NCBI RefSeq assembly: GCF_001563285.1
Contig: NZ_CP005189.1
Span: 124,001 to 188,000, forward strand
Direction: 5' to 3'
Length of the DNA stretch: 64,000 nt
From: Sphingobium sp. MI1205
Lineage (GTDB): Bacteria; Pseudomonadota; Alphaproteobacteria; Sphingomonadales; Sphingomonadaceae
The notes under the pieces were generated by a model, which had not been told where the DNA came from, did no database searches, and saw only the letters and a list, made by a program, of their open reading frames with translations. Positions 45,459-54,036 of the stretch are shown here, piece by piece. Positions within the stretch are counted from its first letter, which is position 1, and every line of letters begins with the position of its first letter. Position numbers and translations under genes: made by a program.

Positions 45459-46688
45459 ATGTTGACGCCCTATGACGAGTTTCCCGTCCACCAGGCATCC
45501 CGCCCCTTCAGCTTCATTCCATCGACCGACTATAGCTGGGACGACGGCTATTATTTCGGCGTGTTCAACCCGGACGAGGGCATTTTCATCGCCACCGGCG
45601 CGCGGGTCAATCCGAACACCGACATGTTCGGCGGCTACGCCTTTCTGAACGACAATGGCGTTCATTCGACCACCCGTTTCAATCGTGCCTGGCGCCGCAA
45701 TTTCGACATCGCGATCGGTCCGTGGCGCGTGGAGTTCGTGGAACCGCTCAAGAAGATCCGTCTCGTGCTGGAAGACAATGGCAGCGGTCTGTCGTTCGAC
45801 ATCCTTTGGGAAGGTGTTTCGCCCGCTTTCCTGGAGGACCATCATTCGGCCGAAAATCGCGGTCGGCTGACCACGGATCAGACCCGCTATTCGCAGCCGG
45901 GCGTAGCCACTGGCTGGGCCGAGTATAAGGGCAAGCGCTACGAGATCACGCCCGACAAATGGTTTGCCGCGCGCGACCACAGCTGGGGGCTGTACGCCGA
46001 GCGGCCACCGCTCGCGCCGGTCGCCTCACTGCTGCCGCCCCGACAGAAATCAGGGCCGCAGCGCGCGATGCGTTGGTGGAACTGCTTCGTGGCGGGCGAC
46101 TATAGCGGCTTCTACCACCTGCACGAAACGCCTGAGGGCGTGCAGGCGAAGATGAATGACGTCTTCGGGACGCCGCTGGGCGGGCATGTGTTCAAGGGCT
46201 GGGACAGCGAGGCGCTGCATTTCACCTCCGCCCGGCACGAGATGCGCTTTGCCGAGGGCACCCGCATGCTGACCGGCGCGACCATGCATCTGGAAGATGA
46301 CCGGGGCGGCAAATGGCGGATCGACTATGATGTCGCCGCGCCGCCATGGATGGGCCAGACGATGGGCTATCACCCCGGCAGCTGGAAGGATGGCGGCACC
46401 TTCTTCACCTATCATGGGTCGGAGGAACTGGCGATCGAATGGGACACGTTCGACTGGTCGGAGCAACCTTTCACCTACACGCCCTACAAGGTCACGGGGG
46501 AACAGATGGCGACCAATTTCGGCGAGGGCACCGGCGTTGAGGACAAGGGCAATGACGGCAAAAAGACCCACGGCGTCGAATATCTGATGCGGGTGACGCT
46601 GCACGCGCCCGACGGTTCGGTCCATCGCGGCGCCGCGCAGGTCGAGATGTTCATCAACGGCCGCTATGATCCCTATGGGTTCGAATGA
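45459..46688 (+). CDS. Lipocalin-like protein (DUF7064/7065 type), paralogue E
   Basis: A 409-residue beta-rich protein, the largest family member here. The signature R-D-H-S-W-G is at residues 172-177. Compared with the other paralogues it has an insert after this motif ([22 protein letters not shown]) and a longer C-terminus. Tryptophan- and tyrosine-rich strands ([38 protein letters not shown]) suggest a hydrophobic pocket. It follows Rieske B and overlaps the SDR gene by four bases, indicating coupled expression. Confidence 0.78.
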   Translation: MLTPYDEFPVHQASRPFSFIPSTDYSWDDGYYFGVFNPDEGIFIATGARVNPNTDMFGGYAFLNDNGVHSTTRFNRAWRRNFDIAIGPWRVEFVEPLKKIRLVLEDNGSGLSFDILWEGVSPAFLEDHHSAENRGRLTTDQTRYSQPGVATGWAEYKGKRYEITPDKWFAARDHSWGLYAERPPLAPVASLLPPRQKSGPQRAMRWWNCFVAGDYSGFYHLHETPEGVQAKMNDVFGTPLGGHVFKGWDSEALHFTSARHEMRFAEGTRMLTGATMHLEDDRGGKWRIDYDVAAPPWMGQTMGYHPGSWKDGGTFFTYHGSEELAIEWDTFDWSEQPFTYTPYKVTGEQMATNFGEGTGVEDKGNDGKKTHGVEYLMRVTLHAPDGSVHRGAAQVEMFINGRYDPYGFE

Positions 46689-47461
46689 GGCTGGGGCTGG
46701 ATGACAAGGTTGCGCTCGTGTCCGGCGGCAGCGCCGGCATGGGGCGCGCCATCGCGCTGGAACTGGCTGAGGAAGGCGCGGCCGTCATGGTCGTCGCGCG
46801 GCGGGAGGACCCGCTGCGCGATACCGTCGCTGAAATAGAGAAATGGGGCGGACGCGCCGCCTGGATCAGCGCGGACATGACGGTGGAAGCCGACATCCGC
46901 CGCGTCGTGGCGGAAACGCGTGCGACGTTTGGCGACCCGGACATCGTCATCGGAAATGTCCGGTCGGTGCTGCGCTATAGTTTCGACGACGCATCCTATG
47001 ATGATTTCCGACAGAGCAATGAACAGGTCGTTCTGTCGCTGGCGATGCTGGCGCGGGAAACCTATCCGGCGATGCAGCGGAAGGGCTTTGGCCGCTTCGT
47101 CAATCTGGGGTCGGTCTGTTCCAAGGAACCGCACCGCTTCTTCGACATCGTGCTGTCCAACACCTATCGCGTCGCGGCGGTGGGCCTGGCGCGCAGCCTG
47201 TCCAACGAACTGGCGCCGCATGGCATCACGGTCAACACCATCGCCCCCGGCAGCATCGCCACTGGCCTGAATGAGGAAACGCAGGGCGGCGGAGAAGAGG
47301 CGCGTCCCCGGCGCGAGGACCCGCCGGTGATCCAGATTGGCCGGCACGGACGCCCGGACGAAGTATCGGGGCTGGTCGCGTTCCTCTGTTCGGAGCGGGC
47401 GAGCTATATCACCGGGCAGACGATCGCCGTCGACGGCGGCTGGACGCGCGGCCTGTTTTGA
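46685..47461 (+). CDS. Divergent SDR lacking the YxxxK pair
   Basis: A 258-residue Rossmann-fold SDR with a normal cofactor loop (SGGSAGMGR, residues 13-21) and C-terminal [10 protein letters not shown]. The active site is unusual: the NNAG motif reads GNVR, and the region that should hold Y-x-x-x-K reads [12 protein letters not shown], so alignment on the following helix puts Ser158 and Arg162 at the Tyr and Lys positions. A catalytic-serine candidate (LGSVCS) remains. It may use another mechanism or have a non-redox role. It overlaps the lipocalin-like gene by four bases. Confidence 0.86.
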   Translation: MRLGLDDKVALVSGGSAGMGRAIALELAEEGAAVMVVARREDPLRDTVAEIEKWGGRAAWISADMTVEADIRRVVAETRATFGDPDIVIGNVRSVLRYSFDDASYDDFRQSNEQVVLSLAMLARETYPAMQRKGFGRFVNLGSVCSKEPHRFFDIVLSNTYRVAAVGLARSLSNELAPHGITVNTIAPGSIATGLNEETQGGGEEARPRREDPPVIQIGRHGRPDEVSGLVAFLCSERASYITGQTIAVDGGWTRGLF

Positions 47462-47477
47462 GGAGGGAAGGAACGGC

Positions 47478-47948
47478 ATGACCCCGCAGGAAATGCTCGC
47501 CCGAGAGGCGATCCGCTACACGATCGAACTTTACAACAAGGCGGCGGACAACGCGCAATATGAGCTGCACCATCAGGTCTTTCATCCCGACGCCCTGTTC
47601 GAAGTGCAGGGCAAGGGCGAACTGAAGGGCCCCGAGGCGATCATCGCGATGCTCCACCCCGCGGCCAAACGGCGCGGCGCGTTCGAGAGCGGGAAGTTCC
47701 AGCGCCACAACCTGACCACGACGATGATCGAGTTCACCGGACCGGACAGTGCGAAGGTCGTGACCTATATCATCGTCGTGACGGAACTCGGCATCGATCA
47801 CAGCGGCCGCTATGATGACGAGTTCGTACGGAGCGGGGATCGCTGGCTGATCATGCGGCGGCGCGCGACGATGGAATGGGCAAGGCCGGATTCGCGCTTC
47901 ACCCGGTGGCTGGGGCAGGCTACCCCCTTAGCGAGCGAAAGCGAATAG
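47478..47948 (+). CDS. NTF2-like/SnoaL-type protein (2)
   Basis: A 156-residue protein of the SnoaL_4-like group: REAIRYTIELYNKAADNAQYELHHQVFHPDALFEVQGKGELKGPEAI at the start, then a strand RHNLTTTMIEF and a final GDRWLIMRRRATMEW. The histidine-containing R-H-N-L-T-T strand is common in this group, some of which are dehydratases or isomerases of polyketides and steroids. AGGAGGGAAGGAAC precedes the ATG. It lies between the divergent SDR and the LLM gene. Confidence 0.82.
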   Translation: MTPQEMLAREAIRYTIELYNKAADNAQYELHHQVFHPDALFEVQGKGELKGPEAIIAMLHPAAKRRGAFESGKFQRHNLTTTMIEFTGPDSAKVVTYIIVVTELGIDHSGRYDDEFVRSGDRWLIMRRRATMEWARPDSRFTRWLGQATPLASESE

Positions 47949-47983
47949 CGATCGCCGCCGGGCGACAGCAGGAGGAGGTCGAG

Positions 47984-49087
47984 ATGGAAGTGACCCGCTA
48001 TCCGGAGTTCGGCTGCTATGCCCTGCCCGGCCATATTTCCGATCCCACCGCCGCGATTGGCGAGATACGCGATGCCGAACGGCTGGGCTTCGGGTCGGTC
48101 TGGATTTCGGAGCGGTTCGCGGCAAAAAATGCCGACGTCCTGTCGGGCGCTGCGGCGATGCTGTCACCCTCCATGGGAATCGCGGCCGGGCTGATCCAGA
48201 ATCTGCCGCTGCGCCACCCGATCGTCGCCGCTGGCTATGCCGCGACCATGGCGAAGCTGACCGGCGACCGGTTCGCGCTGGGCATCGGGCGCGGAACCGA
48301 CAGTTTTGCGGACGCGAGCGGGACGCCACGGGTGAATTTCCGCATCATGGAGGATTATATCACGATCCTGCGCCAGCTGTGGCGCGGGGAGGCGGTGAAT
48401 TATGAGGGGCGGCTGGGGACGATCCGGGGTCTGCGCCTGGGCGTCGACCTGCCGACGACGCCGCCGATCATCTGCGCGGCGATGGGCGAAAAGACGCTGA
48501 AATGGGCCGGGCGCCACGCCGACGGGGTCGTTTTCAATTCGCTGTGGACGCCGCAGGCGGTCGAACGGTCGGCAAGGCTGGTGCGGCAGGGCGCGGAGGA
48601 AGCCGGGCGCGATCCCGCTTCGGTGCGGATCTGGACGATCCTGGTCACCGCCTGCGATGTGCCGGAGGAGGCGATGCTCAACTATGTCGTCCGCCGCATG
48701 AACACCTATATTCTGTTCCCCGGCATGTTCGACGCGATCTGCGACGCCAATGGCTGGGACAAGGCGGAGGCGGTGCGCCTGCGCGAGGCTCTCGCCCGGT
48801 TCGACAGTAATCGCCCAGCGGGCACGATGGGCGACGAGAGCACCACCCGGGACATCGACCAGTTGCGCGCGATGGCGGACCTTTATCCCCGAAGCTGGAT
48901 CGAGGACGGCAATGCCGTCGGCTCCGGCTGGGACGGTGCGAACGCTGCCCTCGCCCGGCTGGCCGCAGGTGCCGACGGCATCCTGTTCCACGGCAGCGCG
49001 CCTGCCGAAATGGTGGGGGTGCTGCGGGCCTGGCAGGACATCCGCCCCGCCAGCCTGGCGATGCGTCCGGTCAATCCCGGGCTCTGA
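47984..49087 (+). CDS. Luciferase-like (LLM class) oxidoreductase (2)
   Basis: A 367-residue TIM-barrel flavoenzyme. N-terminal EFGCYALPGHISDP, then EIRDAERLGFGSVWISERFAAKN, LRHPIVAAGYAATMAKLTGDRFALGIGRG (about residues 75-103) and PIICAAMGEKTLKWAGRHADGVVFN. This last pattern is common in F420-dependent actinobacterial members. AGGAGGAGGTCGAG precedes the ATG. It ends the operon that starts at the P450 gene. It could be a Baeyer-Villiger-type or hydroxylating monooxygenase, or a reductase. Confidence 0.89.
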   Translation: MEVTRYPEFGCYALPGHISDPTAAIGEIRDAERLGFGSVWISERFAAKNADVLSGAAAMLSPSMGIAAGLIQNLPLRHPIVAAGYAATMAKLTGDRFALGIGRGTDSFADASGTPRVNFRIMEDYITILRQLWRGEAVNYEGRLGTIRGLRLGVDLPTTPPIICAAMGEKTLKWAGRHADGVVFNSLWTPQAVERSARLVRQGAEEAGRDPASVRIWTILVTACDVPEEAMLNYVVRRMNTYILFPGMFDAICDANGWDKAEAVRLREALARFDSNRPAGTMGDESTTRDIDQLRAMADLYPRSWIEDGNAVGSGWDGANAALARLAAGADGILFHGSAPAEMVGVLRAWQDIRPASLAMRPVNPGL

Positions 49088-49114
49088 ACGTCCTGGCGCT
49101 GGCGCGCGCCGATC

Positions 49115-49220
49115 CTAGAGCAGAATCCGACCCGATTGCATCAGATCGGCTGCTCTAGACCTTTGTTTTGCCGCGTTTTCCGAGTCAGCAGATGATTCTA
49201 TCTGCTTAGAAAACGCTCTA
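49115..49220. repeat. Intergenic palindromic repeat element
   Basis: Two imperfect hairpins in tandem: CTAGAGCAG...CTGCTCTAG with an inner CCGAT/ATCGG pair, then GCGTTTTC...GAAAACGC with an inner CAGATgattctATCTG. The boundaries AGAGC/GCTCT enclose the element. The layout matches short interspersed palindromic elements I know from Sphingomonadaceae genomes. It separates two convergent operons and may act as a terminator. Confidence 0.6.
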
Positions 49221-49862
49221 ATGTGCGGCCGGCGCGTCGATCGTCAGCATCGCCACCAGCATGGCGGCGACCTCCTCCATCCGGGGCGGCGGCGGGGGAT
49301 CGCCCCCCGGCAGCAGCAGCTTGCGGTTGGCGATGAAGTCGATGCAGCAGCGCCCGAAAGCCCGTAGCCGCATCTTCCAGCTTTCGTCCGACAGCTGGCC
49401 GGCATGGCGGCGAAGGGCAGCATAGATGCGGTGGGTGACGGGCGCGGTCGATGCCGAATCCTGCCACAGGCTGCCCTCCACATCATAATGGAGCAGGGCA
49501 TAGAGAAAGCGCCCATAGGCCGCCAGTTCATGGCGGTCCTCACTCAGCAGCAGCGGCTCCAGAATGGCGAGCACCAGCAGATGCGGGGACGCCGTTTCCG
49601 GCGCCGCACCGCGCGCATCCAGAAAGACCTGTCGCAACCGGTCGACATGAGGGCGACGATATTCGAGGACAGCGCGGATCAGGCCGTTCCGGTCACCGAA
49701 ATGATATTGGGCGGCGAACTTGTTGCGATGCCCCGCCGCCTCCGAAATGTCGCGCAACGAGGCGGCGGCGATCCCCTGCTCGCCGAACGCCCGTTCCGCT
49801 TCGAGGATGAGCCTCCTCTTCGCGTCGGGGAGATCGGGTACGGCGGCAGGGGTCGCCTTCAT
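49218..49862 (-). CDS. TetR-family transcriptional regulator (2)
   Basis: A regulator of about 214 residues. The helix-turn-helix region is DAKRRLILEAERAFGEQGIAAASLRDISEAAGHRNKFAAQYHFGDRNGLIRAV. An alternative ATG ten codons upstream (49892) lies inside the preceding gene; I chose the ATG just beyond that gene's stop, although neither has a good ribosome site. It is the last gene of the operon from 53825 leftwards, so it may be regulated by its own operon's promoter. The end overlaps the right edge of the palindromic repeat. Confidence 0.86.
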   Translation of the reverse strand: MKATPAAVPDLPDAKRRLILEAERAFGEQGIAAASLRDISEAAGHRNKFAAQYHFGDRNGLIRAVLEYRRPHVDRLRQVFLDARGAAPETASPHLLVLAILEPLLLSEDRHELAAYGRFLYALLHYDVEGSLWQDSASTAPVTHRIYAALRRHAGQLSDESWKMRLRAFGRCCIDFIANRKLLLPGGDPPPPPRMEEVAAMLVAMLTIDAPAAH

Positions 49863-49872
49863 GCAGTCAACT

Positions 49873-50877
49873 TCAGCTTTCAGGTTCGACATGGCCGTTG
49901 ATGGTCCGCTCGAAACAGCCGTAGCCGGGCACCGAGCCGTTGAGCATCAACCCCACCGACTGTTCGGCAAGAACCAGCGTGGGTTTGCCTTCGGTCGGGT
50001 AGACGCCAACATATTGGTCGTTGGGCGAGGTCAGCGACAGATAGGAGTCGGTCTGATATTCCGTCGTCTGGATGTCCAGCGTGCCATTTTCATAGTGGAG
50101 CCGGAAGCTGACCGGATCATGATCCTGCGCAGCATTGTCGCACCGCCAGGGCAGTTCCAGGCGCGCTGGGTACAGCTTGTCGCCTTCATAGACCGCCGCT
50201 TCGGAAAACACGACCTTGCCGTTGCTGCGGGTCATCGCGTCGAACAGCAGGAAGCTGATGCCGTTCTCGAAATAGCCCTGATGCCACTGGTGGTTGAGCA
50301 GATCCTTGTTATCGCGCGGGCCGAGCGAATGATCGCGATTGGCGATCGTGTCGATCTCGTAGACGTCGTCGCCCACCTGGATCGTGCCGGTGACGCGGCC
50401 GATCTGCTCGATATGCCCGGCCGGCAGGAAGTCCTGCGTGCCGCCGACCTTGTGCAGATCCCACACATCGGCGTTGGACTCGAAGGTCAGCGCGACCTTC
50501 ATCGGCGTGCGCGGGCCTTCGGCAACCAGCGCGTCCTTCATGCCCATCGACGGTACGCGGCGAATGCCACCGTTATAACGGTAGGTGAGTTTCGCGCCCG
50601 GCTCGACGATGCGGATGGCGTAATGCGGGCCGCCCGGTCCGTCCTCGGCGGAATTGGCGTTGCCGATCGCGCGCGATGCGGCCACCGTGCCATCGGGCAG
50701 GCGCACCACTACCGTTTCGCGGAACATCTCCAGATCCTTGCGCCAACGGCCGCAATGCATCCAGAAACCGACACCGGCCTTGGGGTCCTGCCCGGCCAGC
50801 AGGAAATTCTCGCTCCAGTTGGGCGTGTCAGGGAACTCACCCTGCCATGGATAGTCGTTGACGGGTACGTGGGGCAT
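49873..50877 (-). CDS. Lipocalin-like protein (DUF7064/7065 type), paralogue F
   Basis: A 334-residue beta-rich protein, the most diverged of the five. The signature reads R-D-H-S-L-G at residues 181-186, with Leu for Trp. Strands such as GVGFWMHCGRWRKDLEMFRETVVVRLPDG, KVALTFESNADVWDLHK and NGISFLLFDAMTRSNGKVV are typical. It is encoded between an NTF2-like gene and a TetR gene. The function is unknown; the repeated occurrence beside oxygenase and CoA genes suggests a common step or substrate-handling role. Confidence 0.76.
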   Translation of the reverse strand: MPHVPVNDYPWQGEFPDTPNWSENFLLAGQDPKAGVGFWMHCGRWRKDLEMFRETVVVRLPDGTVAASRAIGNANSAEDGPGGPHYAIRIVEPGAKLTYRYNGGIRRVPSMGMKDALVAEGPRTPMKVALTFESNADVWDLHKVGGTQDFLPAGHIEQIGRVTGTIQVGDDVYEIDTIANRDHSLGPRDNKDLLNHQWHQGYFENGISFLLFDAMTRSNGKVVFSEAAVYEGDKLYPARLELPWRCDNAAQDHDPVSFRLHYENGTLDIQTTEYQTDSYLSLTSPNDQYVGVYPTEGKPTLVLAEQSVGLMLNGSVPGYGCFERTINGHVEPES

Positions 50878-50904
50878 GGATTTGCCTTTCTGTTTCTTTG
50901 ATGA

Positions 50905-51345
50905 TCAGCTGATGTCGACCGCCAGCCGGGTGAGGCGCAGCGTGGCGATGCGCCAGTCCCCGCCGATGCGGCGATAGGTTTCGTGATAATGGCCATGGCC
51001 CCGCATTTCGCGGAAGGGCGCCCCTTCCGGCGCGCGGATTATGTCGGCCATCGCCCAGATGCCGGACGCATTTTCATCATCGATGATCGTGATCTCGGGC
51101 ATGTAACCCTGGTGGATCGACACTGTCGCATCCAGCGCGCCGCGCAGGAAGGCGACCGCTTCATCGGCGCCGCGCACCGGCGGTTCCGCATAGCTGTCGT
51201 CGATCTTGCTGGGCGCCAGACCGCCGCGCACGTCCAAGATCACGTCATCGGTGAACAGGGTGCGCAACCCCGCCCAGTCCTTCCCGTCCATGAAGCGGAA
51301 ATAGCGCGCCTTGAGCAGGCGGATCTGTTCGATCGCGTCGGACAT
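50905..51345 (-). CDS. NTF2-like/SnoaL-type protein (3)
   Basis: A 146-residue SnoaL_4-type protein: EQIRLLKARYFRFMDGKDWAGLRTLFTDDVILDVRG at the start, a H-Q-G-Y-M-P-E-I strand around residue 85, GIWAMADIIRAPEG and HYHETYRRIGGDWRIATLRLTR at the end. The 'KARYFRFMD.KDW' start is typical for the group that includes dehydratases such as BaiE (bile acid 7-alpha-dehydratase), but the catalytic set cannot be confirmed by eye. The inner ATG is nine bases after GGAGGAG. Confidence 0.83.
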   Translation of the reverse strand: MSDAIEQIRLLKARYFRFMDGKDWAGLRTLFTDDVILDVRGGLAPSKIDDSYAEPPVRGADEAVAFLRGALDATVSIHQGYMPEITIIDDENASGIWAMADIIRAPEGAPFREMRGHGHYHETYRRIGGDWRIATLRLTRLAVDIS

Positions 51346-51365
51346 TGCCGTCATCTCCTCCAGAG

Positions 51366-52517
51366 TCAGAAAGAATCGAGGACGTCGTAATCGTCGATCG
51401 CGGTGCCCATGCGCTTCAGGAATTCCACGGTCGTGCGCACCGGCTGCATGTCGGGCATGTCGCCGGTCGGGCACATGGTGATGGTCCAGAAGGCGAAAGC
51501 GGTCATCAGCTGCTGACGGACGTTGAGGAACGCGTCGTCGAAGTCGATCTTCGGCACGCCGTGCCGCTCCATCTCGCTGATATAGATGCGCAGCAGGTCA
51601 AGATGCCATTCGCGGCGCTGCTCGACCGTCAGCGCGGTCGTGGTCGAAAAGACGAAGTCGCGCGACCAGTGGCCGATCGTGGTGAGCTGCCAGTCGTGCA
51701 GGCCCATGCGGTCGTCGGGCAGGATGAACCAGTTTTTGAGGTGCACGTCGCTGTGGATCAGCGTGTGGGGCAGTTCGTTATGGCGCGCGACCGACTTTTC
51801 GGTCGCCGGCCATACTTCAGCCCGCCGCGCCACGAGCCGGGCGGGCAGATGCTCCTCGACGGCCTCGAAACCCTTGTCGCAGAAATCCGGAAAGTCCGGC
51901 GCGCCTTTCATCTGGTTCGCCCACCAGACCGGCCAGGTCGTGAACGGCAGCGCCGCCGTGCCCAGCGCTTCGCTCTGGTAGAAACGGCTGTGAAAGCCAG
52001 CGAGCGTGACGGCCATCTGCTCCGCCTGCTGACGGGTCAGCGTCGTCCGCTCGTCGGGGAAGCGCACGCCCTGCGCCATGTCATCCATCATGATGAGATA
52101 GGCGAAGCTTTGCGGGTCGAAGCGGGCGTAGCGCGCCTTCGGCGTGGGAATGCTCAATTGCGGCTGGACCAGATTGTAGAAGTCCGCCTCGGCCCGGGCG
52201 GTGTCGGACACGCCGAGCACGATCCGGTTTTCCAGCGACTCGGCCGCCTTGCAGAAGACGGTCGCGGGCAGGCCTGCCGCCTCCCCCGCCGCATTGTAGG
52301 AAAGGAAGATGCGCCGACGGTTCGACGACCCGTCATCGCGCTCGTCGAAGGAGAAGTTGGCCACCTGCGCGCCAGGCACATCGGCGCACAGAACATCGTC
52401 GAGCCATTCGCGGGTGATGGACATATAGGAAGGCGGCACTTCGTCCGCACGCGTAACCGGGCGGTCATGCACCTCCGACTGATACACCTGGCGCACCTGC
52501 TCCGCACTAACCTGCAT
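51366..52517 (-). CDS. EcKinase/APH-like phosphotransferase
   Basis: A 383-residue kinase-fold protein. The N-lobe lysine is in ATVFCKAAES. The catalytic loop H-S-D-V-H-L-K-N gives His255, Asp257 and Asn262, and Asp275 (LHDW) binds Mg, so it should be active. The pattern QSFAYLIMMDDM in the hinge is common to ecdysteroid-kinase-like proteins. GGAGAGATGAG precedes the ATG. It lies in an operon with enoyl-CoA hydratase, NTF2-like and lipocalin-like genes, which makes phosphorylation of a pathway alcohol, perhaps to activate it for elimination, a plausible idea. Confidence 0.87.
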   Translation of the reverse strand: MQVSAEQVRQVYQSEVHDRPVTRADEVPPSYMSITREWLDDVLCADVPGAQVANFSFDERDDGSSNRRRIFLSYNAAGEAAGLPATVFCKAAESLENRIVLGVSDTARAEADFYNLVQPQLSIPTPKARYARFDPQSFAYLIMMDDMAQGVRFPDERTTLTRQQAEQMAVTLAGFHSRFYQSEALGTAALPFTTWPVWWANQMKGAPDFPDFCDKGFEAVEEHLPARLVARRAEVWPATEKSVARHNELPHTLIHSDVHLKNWFILPDDRMGLHDWQLTTIGHWSRDFVFSTTTALTVEQRREWHLDLLRIYISEMERHGVPKIDFDDAFLNVRQQLMTAFAFWTITMCPTGDMPDMQPVRTTVEFLKRMGTAIDDYDVLDSF

Positions 52518-52592
52518 CTCATCTCTCCGCGACGCTGAACTTTCACTGCGACGGCGACTTAAGGCATAGGCCTTAAACCTGTCAAGCCTGCG

Positions 52593-53336
52593 TCAGGTTC
52601 GGCCGAAGCGTTCGAAGCTGGCGCGGGCCTGCTCACTGTCGCAGGCGGCGCTGAACAGCCGGTTCGCATGTCGGTCGGCCTCTTCGCCCAGCCGCTCCAC
52701 GGCGAAATAGTCCTTGACCGCAGCCACCTGATCAACGGGCAAGGCGGCGAGCCGTTCGGCGATCGCGATGGCTTCGCGCGCGGGGTCTTCGGCGACCAGA
52801 TCGACCAGCCCCGCCTCGGCAGCCTCCGCGCCGGACAGCGTTTCGATGCCGAAAGACAGGCGCCGCGCCCGCGTCCGCCCGACGCGGATCGTCACGGCTT
52901 CCAGACCCCAGGCGGGGAAAAGGCCGATCTGAACCTCCGGCAGGCTCCATTTGGCATCGGCGGTGCTGACCACGATGTCGCAGGCGGCAGCGAAGGTCAG
53001 GCCGCCGCCGATCGCGAAGCCGTGGACCGCGGCGATGACCGGGCGGGGGTGCGCAGTGAGGGCGCGCGCAAGCCGCCCGCAGTCAGCCTCGAACGCGGAC
53101 CGCTCCAGCATGCTCATCCCGGCCAGGGCGGTGAGGTCGCTGCCGGCGCAAAAGCCCCTGCCCTCGCCCAGGACGACGATCGCACCGGTCGCCTGCCCTT
53201 CCGCGGAGCCGAGCAGGTCGAGGACGCCGTCGACCATGGAAACCGACATGGCGTTCCGCTGCTCAGGCCGCGACAGGCGCAAAAGGATTATGCCGCCCGG
53301 TCCGGAATGGGTTTCGACTCTTATGGCCTGGCTCAT
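52593..53336 (-). CDS. Enoyl-CoA hydratase/isomerase family protein
   Basis: A 247-residue crotonase. Oxyanion-hole segments are GFCAGSDLTALAGM and GFAIGGGLTFAAACDIVVST; the catalytic-loop region is WSLPEVQIGLFPAWGLEAVT with a glutamate in LPE. The shortened loop GLFPAWG differs from the usual PGxGG. Three start codons (GTG, ATG, ATG) follow each other; the last has the best spacing from GGGAGA. It is downstream of the ferredoxin gene in the same operon. Confidence 0.9.
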   Translation of the reverse strand: MSQAIRVETHSGPGGIILLRLSRPEQRNAMSVSMVDGVLDLLGSAEGQATGAIVVLGEGRGFCAGSDLTALAGMSMLERSAFEADCGRLARALTAHPRPVIAAVHGFAIGGGLTFAAACDIVVSTADAKWSLPEVQIGLFPAWGLEAVTIRVGRTRARRLSFGIETLSGAEAAEAGLVDLVAEDPAREAIAIAERLAALPVDQVAAVKDYFAVERLGEEADRHANRLFSAACDSEQARASFERFGRT

Positions 53337-53507
53337 CATCACTCTCCCACGCGATCGGGCATGTCGATGTGCCTTCCTAGCCGACGAAACGTTATTCAGG
53401 AAAGGAGCGGCCGGGGCACGACATCTCAGGCGCAGACAGAGAAACGCGATGCAAATGATGCACCGACACTTGCCTGACGTCGTTGAAACACGGCCGCGCG
53501 GGGCGGG

Positions 53508-53825
53508 TCAATCTTCCGGCGCGATGGTCACGCGCAGACCGTCCAACGAGTCGCTGAACGGCAACTGGCAGGAGAGGCGACTATGTTCATTCCGATGATC
53601 CGAACTGTCGAGCAGGTCGTTTTCATCATCGCTGATCGTCGGCAAGCTGTCCGCGAAAGACGGATCGACATACACATGGCAGGTGGCGCAGGAACAGCAG
53701 CCACCGCACAGCGCGAGAAGTTCGTCGAACCCGTTGTCGCGAAGAAGTTCCATCACCGACAGGCCGTCCTGCGCCTCGATCGTCTGCTCTTCGCCTGATC
53801 GGTTGACCACGGTCAACTTTGCCAT
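53508..53825 (-). CDS. Adrenodoxin/putidaredoxin-type 2Fe-2S ferredoxin
   Basis: A 105-residue ferredoxin with ligands Cys40, Cys46, Cys49 and Cys86 (C-x5-C-x2-C-x36-C) and the end motif [17 protein letters not shown]. This type serves class I P450s and some Rieske oxygenases. It is the first gene of the minus-strand operon and is divergent from the kinase-like gene at 54037. No reductase partner is present in the window. It could serve the P450s at 31630 and 42558. Confidence 0.93.
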   Translation of the reverse strand: MAKLTVVNRSGEEQTIEAQDGLSVMELLRDNGFDELLALCGGCCSCATCHVYVDPSFADSLPTISDDENDLLDSSDHRNEHSRLSCQLPFSDSLDGLRVTIAPED

Positions 53826-54036
53826 TTACCCGATCCCTCCAATTTTCCCACCCCCGTAAAGATCGCATGGTTCAAAAGCAACTCGCATCGTATGCTAAAG
53901 AACCATTTTCAAAGTGCGACCCATGCCGGTCCGGCCCGGAGCCTCGGTTCCGGCTTGATCGCGGCGACAGGTCCTGCAATGGCGGGCCTGCGAACAACAA
54001 GCTTAGCGCGCGCTATCGCGCCAGGAGAGGCAAAGG
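53826..54036. promoter_or_regulatory. Divergent control region, ferredoxin operon and kinase-like gene
   Basis: A 211-base region with an A/T-rich core (GCATCGTATGCTAAAGAACC) resembling a promoter -10 box TATGCT, also seen near 6623 and 21399. No clear regulator palindrome is seen. Confidence 0.3.
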
